Shown here in pieces: positions 20,430-27,539 of a stretch of 64,000 bases of DNA (within the stretch, counting starts at the first letter, position 1; each line of letters begins with the position of its first letter). The position numbers were made by a program, and so were the translations under genes. The notes beneath the pieces are model-generated. The model saw only the letters and a program-made list of their open reading frames with translations, was not told the DNA's origin and ran no database searches. This stretch comes from CAZGKW01 sp964526295 (GTDB lineage: Bacteria; Planctomycetota; Phycisphaerae; FEN-1346), in assembly GCA_964526295.1 (NCBI GenBank), contig CAZGKW010000006.1, forward strand, positions 1 to 64,000, in the 5' to 3' direction.

Positions 20430-21557
20430 GTGAAGCCGCTTCGCCTCGAAGCCGTCACGAAACGCTTCGGACCCGTGGTGGCCGTCGACGACGTTTCGCT
20501 CGCGGTCGAGCCGGGCGAGCTGTTCTTCCTCCTCGGACCGTCCGGGTGCGGCAAGACGACGCTCCTTCGTCTCGTCGCCGGTTTCTACGGGCCGGACGCC
20601 GGCCGCATCTGCTTCGGCGACCGCGACGTGACGGACCTCCCGCCCCACCGGCGGAACTGCGGCATGGTGTTCCAGAACTACGCCCTGTGGCCGCACATGA
20701 CGGTGCTGGAGAACGTGGCGTTCGGGCTGGGCATCCGGAAGGTCCCCCGTGCGGAGCGGCGGCAGCGGGCCCTCGACGTCCTCGACGTCGTGGAGATGCA
20801 GGCGTACGCGTCGCGGCGCCCGACGCAGCTCTCGGGCGGCCAGCAGCAGCGTGTGGCCCTCGCCCGGGCCCTCGCGATCCAGCCGGACTACCTCCTCCTG
20901 GACGAGCCGCTCTCGAACCTCGACGCGAAGCTCAGGCTCCAGATGCGCTCGGAGATCCGCTCGACCCAGCGGGCGACGCGTGTCACGAGCGTCTACGTGA
21001 CGCACGACCAGGACGAGGCCCTGACGATGGCCGACCGGATCGCCGTCGTCCGCGACGGGCGCGTCGTGGCCCTCGGCACGCCGCGCGACCTCTACCTCGA
21101 CCCGCCGTCGGCGTGGGTGGCGGGCTTTCTCGGGGCGACGAACCTGCTGGAGGGCGAGGTCCGCACCCGCGACGGCGACTCGGCGCTCGTCCACTGCCCC
21201 TTCGGCGAGGTCCGCGTCGCGCACGTCCCGACGGCGCTTTTCGTCGGCGTGCCGGTCGTCCTCAGCGTGCGGCCGGAGTCGGCCGCGCTGTCTCCGGCCG
21301 AGGGCGACGCCCCGGCCGAGAACACCTTCGCCGCGACGGTCCTCTCGCGGACCTTCCGGGGCGGCAGCGAGGAGGTGCGGGTCCGCCTCGGGCGTCACGA
21401 GGTGGCCGTCACGGGCCGGCCGACGGAGCTGCCGCCGGCGGGCCCGAGGGGGCCCGTGCGGGTCCACTTTCCGCCCGACGCGATCCGGGCCTTCGTCCGC
21501 GAGAAGACCGGCGCCGCCGAGTCCGGCGCCCCGGCAACCACGGGAGCAACCTCATGA
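20430..21557 (+). CDS. ABC importer ATPase, Fe(III)/putative-polyamine type
   Basis: This 375-residue nucleotide-binding subunit powers uptake through the permease encoded two genes downstream. Walker A GPSGCGKTT, the Q-loop phrase GMVFQNYALWPHMTV, signature LSGGQQQRVALARAL, Walker B LLLDEPLSNLD and H-loop VTHDQDEAL are all intact. A TOBE-type regulatory domain follows from about residue 240. The stop overlaps the next ATG by four bases. The family (FbpC/PotA-like) fits iron(III), sulfate or polyamine; the neighbours favour iron(III). No Fur box was recognised. Confidence 0.85.
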   Translation: MKPLRLEAVTKRFGPVVAVDDVSLAVEPGELFFLLGPSGCGKTTLLRLVAGFYGPDAGRICFGDRDVTDLPPHRRNCGMVFQNYALWPHMTVLENVAFGLGIRKVPRAERRQRALDVLDVVEMQAYASRRPTQLSGGQQQRVALARALAIQPDYLLLDEPLSNLDAKLRLQMRSEIRSTQRATRVTSVYVTHDQDEALTMADRIAVVRDGRVVALGTPRDLYLDPPSAWVAGFLGATNLLEGEVRTRDGDSALVHCPFGEVRVAHVPTALFVGVPVVLSVRPESAALSPAEGDAPAENTFAATVLSRTFRGGSEEVRVRLGRHEVAVTGRPTELPPAGPRGPVRVHFPPDAIRAFVREKTGAAESGAPATTGATS

Positions 21558-22942
21558 GGCGCAGGGCATTCCTCTTCGGGGCGATACTGGCGACGGCGCT
21601 GGCCGGCTGCGGCGGGCCGGTCGAGGAGGCGGACGTCGACCGGCTGGTCATCTACTCGCCGCACAGCGACGAGATCGAGACGGCCTTTGACCGGGCGTTC
21701 CGGGCGTGGTACCGGGCCGAGACGGACCGCGAGGTGGACGTCTCGTGGCCGGACGCCGGCGGCACGACGCAGATCATGCGTCGGATCCAGGACAAGTTCG
21801 GCGCCGGGCGGTACGACGTGGACGTGGTCTTCGGCGGGGGGCCGATCTTCGAGCGGATGAAGCAGCTCGGCTTCCTCGATCCGTACAAGCTGCCGGAGCC
21901 GCTGCTGGAGGCCCTGCCCCGGACCGTCGCGGGCCAGCCGCTCTACGACCCGGAGCACTACTGGTACGGGGCCGCCATATCGACGTTCGGCTTGATCTAT
22001 AACAAGGAGATCATCGCCGACCGGAGGCTCCCCCAGCCCGAGTCGTGGGAGACGATGACCGACCCGGCGTACTTCGGGCTGGTGGGCGTGGCCGACCCAT
22101 CGAAGAGTGGCAGCGTCCGGAAGGCCTACGAGATCATCCTCCAGGCCTACGGCTACGAGGAGGGGATGTCGATCCTCGTGCGGATGGCGGCCAACGCCCG
22201 GGAATTCTACGAGGGGGCGGCGGCGGTCCCCCGCTCCTGCGCCCAGGGCTTCATCGCCCTCGGCCCGTGCATCGATTTCTACGCCCAGCGGCAGATGGTC
22301 GCCGAGGGCGGCGAGCGGCTCGGCTTCGTCGCCCCCAAGGGGCTGACGGTCGTCAACGCCGACCCGATCGGCATCCTGAAGAACGCCCCCAACCGGGAGG
22401 CGGCCGAGCGGTTCGTCGCGTTCGTCATGGGCCCGGCGGGGCAGCGGCTGTGGATGTTCCCGCCGGGGACCGACGGCGGCCCGGAGAACCGGCCCCTCCA
22501 GCGCCTCGCCGTCCTGCCGAGCGTCTACGAGGAGCTTGCGGCGATGGGCCGCGAGCCGCCGACGGACCCGTTCGGTCTGCCGTCGGCCGACTTCTACGAC
22601 GCCGAGAAGGAGGTGGCGCGGCTCGCCGTCATGCCCGACTATCTGCGGGTGGCTCTGGTGGAGAACCACGGGCCGCTGCGGGAGGCGTGGCAGGCCGTCA
22701 TCGCCTCGCCCGGGGCCGGGCACGGCGAGCTGGTCGAGCCGCTCGTCAGCGAGGAGGAGATGCTCCGCCTGGGGCGGGAGGTCTGGACGCCCGTGACGAT
22801 CCCGGAGGACGCGTCGGCCGAGCGGCGGGACGCCCTCCAGCGGGAGGAAGACGCCCGGCTCCGGCGAAAGGACGACCTGCTGACCGCGTGGAGCGAGGCC
22901 CTCCGGACGCGGTACCAACGGATCGCCCGGCGGCTGAAGTAG
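21554..22942 (+). CDS. ABC importer solute-binding lipoprotein, Fe(III)-type
   Basis: This 462-residue periplasmic binding protein starts with a lipoprotein signal ending ALAGC (Cys about 18). It then opens LVIYSPHSDEIETAF, the pattern of FbpA-like iron(III)-binding proteins. The mature domain shows FGGGPIFERMKQLG, WYGAAISTFGLIYNKEI and DPSKSGSVRKAYE, as in that family. A C-terminal extension (about 370-462) rich in charged helices is longer than usual. It overlaps the ATPase gene by four bases. Ligand assignment rests on family similarity. Confidence 0.8.
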   Translation: MRRRAFLFGAILATALAGCGGPVEEADVDRLVIYSPHSDEIETAFDRAFRAWYRAETDREVDVSWPDAGGTTQIMRRIQDKFGAGRYDVDVVFGGGPIFERMKQLGFLDPYKLPEPLLEALPRTVAGQPLYDPEHYWYGAAISTFGLIYNKEIIADRRLPQPESWETMTDPAYFGLVGVADPSKSGSVRKAYEIILQAYGYEEGMSILVRMAANAREFYEGAAAVPRSCAQGFIALGPCIDFYAQRQMVAEGGERLGFVAPKGLTVVNADPIGILKNAPNREAAERFVAFVMGPAGQRLWMFPPGTDGGPENRPLQRLAVLPSVYEELAAMGREPPTDPFGLPSADFYDAEKEVARLAVMPDYLRVALVENHGPLREAWQAVIASPGAGHGELVEPLVSEEEMLRLGREVWTPVTIPEDASAERRDALQREEDARLRRKDDLLTAWSEALRTRYQRIARRLK

Positions 22943-22953
22943 CGGGCCACGCC

Positions 22954-22995
22954 CAACCCGCGCGGCGGGTGCGGAGACCCGCCGCACAGAGAGGT
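22954..22995. repeat. Dispersed hairpin element, copy B, inside an operon
   Basis: This is an inverted copy of the element at 8031-8073. The 10-bp stem (22960-22969 / 22978-22987, one mismatch) has an 8-base loop and the flank reads CAGAGAGGT. It lies between the binding-protein and permease genes and could attenuate or stabilise the transcript. Confidence 0.6.
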
Positions 22996-23045
22996 CAAAG
23001 CGCCGGGCACTCAATCTGCCGGCCCTTCTGGCCGGACGGCATGCC

Positions 23046-24800
23046 ATGCGACCGGACCTTCGAACCTGGCTGCTCGTCCTGTTGCTGGTCGCCCTGTTCG
23101 GCGTGTTCCTCTTCTACCCCATCGGGAACGTGTTCCGGTCGGCCCTGTGGGAGACCGAGGGACCGACGCTCCATTACGTCCGGAACGCCCTGGCCCGAGG
23201 GAGCATCCGTGCCGGGTTCCGCAACGCCTTCGTGCTGGCCTGCCTGACGACGCTCGTTGCGAGTGCGATGGCCGTGCCGCTTGCGTACCTCGGGGCGAAG
23301 ACGGCCTTCGCGGGGAAGCGGCTGCTGACGGCGGCGATCCTGGTGCCGATGGTCCTCCCGCCGTTCGTGGGGGCGCTGGGGCTGAGGCAGGTGATGGGCC
23401 CGATGGGGGTGCTGAACGCCGCCCTGGTGGGCCTGGGCCTGATGGACAAGGCCGAGGTGGTCGACTGGTTCCGGGTGTATCCGATGGCGGGGGTGGTGTC
23501 GCTCCAGGCCCTGCACCTCTATCCGATCCTGTACCTCAACGTCGTGGCGGGTCTGGCGAACGTGGACCCGTCGCTGGAGGACGCCGCCCGGAGCGTCGGG
23601 GCGGGCCCGTGGCGGGTGTTCCGGCGGGTGACCTTCCCGCTGGTGCTGCCGGCCTACTTCGCCGGGGCGATCCTGGTCTTCATCTGGGCCCTGACGGACC
23701 TCGGCACGCCGCTGATGTTCAACTTCCGCGAGGTGACGGCGGTCCAGATCTTCGACCGGGTCAGCGAGCCGTCCAGCCCCGAGGCGAACACGCTGGTGGT
23801 GCTGCTCTTGGCGGCCGTGGCGGCCCTGTTCATCCTGGCCCGGTGGGTGTTCGGGCGGAAGGCGCATGGGCAGATGGCCGTGGCGACGCGGGCCGCCGAA
23901 CCCGAGGCGCTCGGGGCCCGAGGGACGCTCCTGGCGTGGCTGCTCTTCGGAGGCGTGACGCTGCTGGCGGTCGTGCCGCACGTCTCGGTCGCGCTCTACA
24001 GTCTGAAGACCGAGTGGCACTTTACGGTGCTGCCGTCGGGCCTGACGCTGGAGCACCACCAGGCGGGGCTGGGCCTCGAACCGTACGCGGCGATGTTGCC
24101 GGAGAAGCTCCGGCCGCTTCCGAGCGTGTGGAACTCGGTGCTCTATTCGCTCGGCGCCGTCGCGATGACGACCGTCCTGTCGGTCTGGATCGGTTACGTC
24201 CTGGTCCGTAAGCGTTTCGCCGGGCGGTCGCTGCTGGACGCGATGGTCATGCTGCCGCTCGCCCTGCCGGGCATCGTCCTGGCGTTCGGCTATCTGAATT
24301 CGTACGCCGATTGGGGCGACCGGCTGGTCGAGGCGGGCCTGTGGCGGACGAACTACCTCTACCCCCAGGCGAACCCGGTGCTGCTCTTGATCGTGGCCTA
24401 TGCGGTCCGGCGGCTGCCGCTGGCGGTCCGGTCGAGCGTAGCGGGGTTCCAGCAGACGAGCCGGACGCTGGAGGAGGCGGCCCACAGCGTCGGGGCCGGG
24501 CCCGTCCGGACGCTCGGCCGGATCACGGTGCCGCTGATCCTGGCGAACCTGGCCGCAGGGGCGATCCTGGTGTTCTCGATGTCGATGCTGGAAGTCTCGG
24601 ACAGCCTGGTCCTGGCCCAGGACGATGCCTTCAACCCGATCACGCGGACGATCTATCGCATCTACGACGATGCGTATATTATTACGGGTGACGCGATCGC
24701 CAGCGCCCTGGGCGTGTGGGCGATGCTGTTCCTGGCGGCGACGCTCGTCGGCGCCAGCCTCCTGATGGGCAAGCGCCTCGGCGCCATCTTCCGGGCGTGA
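23046..24800 (+). CDS. Two-domain ABC importer permease, Fe(III)-type
   Basis: This 584-residue inner-membrane protein has about 12 membrane segments formed by two fused permease halves, as in FbpB/ThiP. Each half holds an EAA loop, LEDAARSVGAGPWRVFRRVT near residue 180 and LEEAAHSVGAGPVRTLGRIT near 480, which contact the ATPase. It completes the importer with the two upstream genes, separated by 103 bp carrying a hairpin element. A terminator-like hairpin follows at 24807. Confidence 0.85.
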   Translation: MRPDLRTWLLVLLLVALFGVFLFYPIGNVFRSALWETEGPTLHYVRNALARGSIRAGFRNAFVLACLTTLVASAMAVPLAYLGAKTAFAGKRLLTAAILVPMVLPPFVGALGLRQVMGPMGVLNAALVGLGLMDKAEVVDWFRVYPMAGVVSLQALHLYPILYLNVVAGLANVDPSLEDAARSVGAGPWRVFRRVTFPLVLPAYFAGAILVFIWALTDLGTPLMFNFREVTAVQIFDRVSEPSSPEANTLVVLLLAAVAALFILARWVFGRKAHGQMAVATRAAEPEALGARGTLLAWLLFGGVTLLAVVPHVSVALYSLKTEWHFTVLPSGLTLEHHQAGLGLEPYAAMLPEKLRPLPSVWNSVLYSLGAVAMTTVLSVWIGYVLVRKRFAGRSLLDAMVMLPLALPGIVLAFGYLNSYADWGDRLVEAGLWRTNYLYPQANPVLLLIVAYAVRRLPLAVRSSVAGFQQTSRTLEEAAHSVGAGPVRTLGRITVPLILANLAAGAILVFSMSMLEVSDSLVLAQDDAFNPITRTIYRIYDDAYIITGDAIASALGVWAMLFLAATLVGASLLMGKRLGAIFRA

Positions 24801-24806
24801 GGCCAC

Positions 24807-24841
24807 GCCCGGAGCGCCGCGTCGGCGGCGGGCCTCCGGGC
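24807..24841 (+). terminator. Hairpin ending the ABC operon
   Basis: An 8-bp outer stem (GCCCGGAG / CTCCGGGC) stacks on a 6-bp inner stem (CGCCGC / GCGGCG) with a 4-base loop. No T-run follows. Confidence 0.45.
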
Positions 24842-24867
24842 CACGGCAGGACGGCGCTTCCGGTGGC

Positions 24868-24896
24868 TTGACCTGGCAGGAACAGCGCATTAGAAT
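24868..24896 (+). promoter_or_regulatory. Predicted promoter of the restriction-modification genes
   Basis: TTGACC at 24868-24873 and TAGAAT at 24891-24896 have 17-bp spacing, 36 bp before the methyltransferase start. Confidence 0.7.
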
Positions 24897-24931
24897 CGAG
24901 CACGATCCCAAGGCAACGGAGCTAAGCCCAG

Positions 24932-26125
24932 TTGAGCAAGTCAGCAATCAGCCGACACTCCACTCGCCGCACAGCTTCGCGCGAGGGGAAGCGGGGAACC
25001 AAGAAGCGCTTCTCCGCGGCCGAGTTCTTTTCGGGCATAGGCTTGGTTCGCTTGGCGCTCGAACGCCAGGCATGGAAGGTCGTTTTGTCGAACGACATCG
25101 ACCCAAAGAAAGCGGAGATCTATCGGCACAATTGGCCGAAGGACGACCACCTTATTGTTGAAGACATCCACAAGCTGGATGCAAACGATATCCCATCCTG
25201 CGACATGTTCACCGCCTCGTTCCCGTGCAACGATCTGTCTATCGCGGGACGGTGGGAGGGTCTAGGCGGCAAGGAGTCTTCTGCGTTCTGGGGCTTGGTA
25301 CGTATCATTGAGGAGATGGGGGAGCGCCGCCCGCCTCTTGTGCTACTCGAGAACGTCCTGGGATTTCTCCTGCGACATAAGGGAAGGGATCTGGAGGAAG
25401 CACTGCTTGCACTGAACGACTTGGGATACGCAGTAGACGCGTTTATTGTCAATGCGTTGCATTGGGTCCCGCAGAGCCGCAAGCGGCTCTTCATCGTAGG
25501 CAAGCTCTCCGAACATGCTGGACAGCAGCCATTTGCGGTAGAAGGCAAACTGCGTCCAAAGGCTCTGTCACAGTTCATTTACTCGCATTCGAATATCCGG
25601 TGGGATCTTCGCAAGCTCCCGTTACCGCCGAAGCCCCGCAAGAAACTGCGCGACGTCCTCCAAGACCTGCCAGATGATGACCCCCATTGGTGGAGCAAGA
25701 AGCGGACAGAATACTTCATGGGCCAGCTGAGCAGGAAGCACGCGGCAATCGCCAAACTGATGATCGGAGCACCTTGCTTCACCTATGCCACTGCTTTCCG
25801 TCGCGTCCGCAATGGAAGGAGCATGGCCGAACTGCGCACCGATAACATCGCTGGGTGTCTGCGCACTCCACGAGGCGGAAGCGCTCGACAGATCCTATTT
25901 AAGGCCGGCTGCGGCAAGTACCAAGTGCGCCTTCTTACCGCGCGCGAATGCGCGAGGCTCCAAGGGGTGCCCGACACGTATGTGATTGATGTTCCTCTCA
26001 ATCAAGCTCTTTTCGGCTTCGGTGATGCGGTTTGTGTGCCTGCCGTACGATGGATCGCGAAGCACTATCTCACACCTGTAGCGCGAGTTCTGAGTGAAGA
26101 GCGCCGCAATCCTTCGTTACTCTAG
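24932..26125 (+). CDS. DNA (cytosine-5) methyltransferase
   Basis: This 397-residue C5 methyltransferase transfers methyl from S-adenosylmethionine to cytosine in a specific DNA site. Motif I is AAEFFSGIGLVRLALE, the catalytic motif IV FPCNDLS holds the nucleophile Cys, motif VI is LLENVLGF, motif VIII includes PQSRKRLFIVG and motif X lies near FGFGDAVCVPAVRWIA. The TTG start at 24932 has GGAG about ten bases upstream. Codon use and GC content are lower than in neighbouring genes, indicating recent transfer. It is followed 7 bp later by a DUF4928-like gene and then vsr. Confidence 0.92.
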   Translation: MSKSAISRHSTRRTASREGKRGTKKRFSAAEFFSGIGLVRLALERQAWKVVLSNDIDPKKAEIYRHNWPKDDHLIVEDIHKLDANDIPSCDMFTASFPCNDLSIAGRWEGLGGKESSAFWGLVRIIEEMGERRPPLVLLENVLGFLLRHKGRDLEEALLALNDLGYAVDAFIVNALHWVPQSRKRLFIVGKLSEHAGQQPFAVEGKLRPKALSQFIYSHSNIRWDLRKLPLPPKPRKKLRDVLQDLPDDDPHWWSKKRTEYFMGQLSRKHAAIAKLMIGAPCFTYATAFRRVRNGRSMAELRTDNIAGCLRTPRGGSARQILFKAGCGKYQVRLLTARECARLQGVPDTYVIDVPLNQALFGFGDAVCVPAVRWIAKHYLTPVARVLSEERRNPSLL

Positions 26126-26132
26126 GTTGCTC

Positions 26133-27077
26133 ATGGTACTAGCGTTGGACAGTTTCCTGCAGCAGCATATGAGGAAGGGCGGGCGCTTCGTTCCCGCCCG
26201 GCTTCAAGCGGCTTTGGCGCTGCTGGAGAGACTGCGCGAAGATGCCTCTTTGGACCTGCATGACCACCTGGCGAGCAAGGGGAGTTCAGGGCTTGCATCG
26301 CATGAGACTTTCGGCAACAGAGCGCACGAACGTTGGAACATTCAGGCCATCAACAAGAATCACGGTCGTCGTTCCTCGAGTCTCCAGGATTGGGGGCAGG
26401 CGCTGTTAGATAGTATGAAGACGGCCGGTTGGAACGATGCTACTGCCGAGGGGCGCGAAGCGCTCGCTGGCGAAGCACAAGAAGCGTTTGTGTCGGCGCT
26501 ACGCGCTATCTTGGAGCAGGAACCGCTTGAAGTGCGTATGAGGGGCCGAGCTGCTCAGTCGGTGGTCGCAGAAATCCTTGCGCAGGCTGACGCCAAGGGC
26601 AAGGCAGGGGAAGTAGCACAGTATCTGGTGGGCGCGAAGCTGATGCGGCGTCTCAGCAAAGAGATTCCCGTCTATCCGGCGAACAAGGCAGACCGCAAGT
26701 CGTGGCGCGACAAGACGCCGCGCTATGGTGATTTCGAGATCTGCAACACCGTATTTGAGGTCGCCTTGGGACTGCCTGATGAGAAACACATCACGCAGGT
26801 TGTCGATGCTTTGGAGGCCACGGACGCCGACGTGTGGCTGCTGACGAGAGACGAGCGCGTGCCTACTTGGAAGATCGAATTGGGGAAGGCTGACGGCGTA
26901 GATATGCGGAGGGTTTCAGTGACTTCTGTGGAGTATTTTGTCGGGCAGAACCTGTCGGAGCTCGGCGGGTTCTCAACCAAGGGCAAACGAGAACAGTTAC
27001 GCCAACTTATCGCTCTGTACAATGGGCGATGGATAGAGAACGTCGGCACTCCTGGCATTAGAATAGAGATCAAGTAG
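26133..27077 (+). CDS. DUF4928-like protein, putative restriction endonuclease
   Basis: This 314-residue protein resembles DUF4928 family proteins, which typically sit beside C5 methyltransferases and are presumed restriction enzymes. Visible features include GEVAQYLVGAKLMRR, then the acidic GDFEICNTVFEVALG and the later DADVWLLTRDERV and KIELGKADG. The spaced D/E-x-K-like residues are compatible with a nuclease fold, but the catalytic set cannot be proven from sequence alone. ATG 26133 follows the methyltransferase stop by 7 bp; a GTG at 26094 would overlap it. Base composition matches the island. Confidence 0.65.
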   Translation: MVLALDSFLQQHMRKGGRFVPARLQAALALLERLREDASLDLHDHLASKGSSGLASHETFGNRAHERWNIQAINKNHGRRSSSLQDWGQALLDSMKTAGWNDATAEGREALAGEAQEAFVSALRAILEQEPLEVRMRGRAAQSVVAEILAQADAKGKAGEVAQYLVGAKLMRRLSKEIPVYPANKADRKSWRDKTPRYGDFEICNTVFEVALGLPDEKHITQVVDALEATDADVWLLTRDERVPTWKIELGKADGVDMRRVSVTSVEYFVGQNLSELGGFSTKGKREQLRQLIALYNGRWIENVGTPGIRIEIK

Positions 27078-27082
27078 TCATT

Positions 27083-27496
27083 GTGACGGACACGTTTAGT
27101 AAGTCTGAGCGCTCGCGCATCATGGCGGCGGTCAGGTCGAAGGACACGACACCAGAGCTGATCGTGCGGCGGCTCGCTCACTCCCTCGGCTTCCGCTACC
27201 GCCTTCACGTGCGATCCCTTCCGGGCACACCGGACCTTGTGTTTCCACGACTGCGCAAGGTGATCAACGTCAGCGGCTGCTTCTGGCATATGCATGACTG
27301 CGGCAATTGCCGCATACCTTCGTCCCGCCGCCAGTACTGGATTGAGAAGCTTAAGCGCAACGTCGCCAGGGACAAGCGGACGCAGCGGGCACTCAGGCGC
27401 GCTGGATGGGGGGTGATGGTGGTTTGGGAGTGCCAAACGCGTGCGGATGGGCTGCGACGCCTTGGGCGTCGGATTGAGCGATTCCTGGGGTCTTAG
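27083..27496 (+). CDS. vsr: Very-short-patch mismatch endonuclease Vsr
   Basis: This 137-residue enzyme nicks beside T:G mismatches that arise when 5-methylcytosine deaminates, limiting mutation caused by the methyltransferase next door. The family start SKSERSRIMAAVRSKDTTPE, the central GTPDLVFPRLRKVINVSG with catalytic Asp, and the zinc-site phrase CFWHMHDCGNC are present, then WIEKLKRNVARD. The length is typical. The start GTG at 27083 lies 6 bp after the previous gene. The gene has the same lower GC as the other island genes. Confidence 0.9.
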   Translation: MTDTFSKSERSRIMAAVRSKDTTPELIVRRLAHSLGFRYRLHVRSLPGTPDLVFPRLRKVINVSGCFWHMHDCGNCRIPSSRRQYWIEKLKRNVARDKRTQRALRRAGWGVMVVWECQTRADGLRRLGRRIERFLGS

Positions 27497-27539
27497 GCCC
27501 TGGGGCGTGTATTCGGATAGGCGGTGCGGGCGGCGTCGC

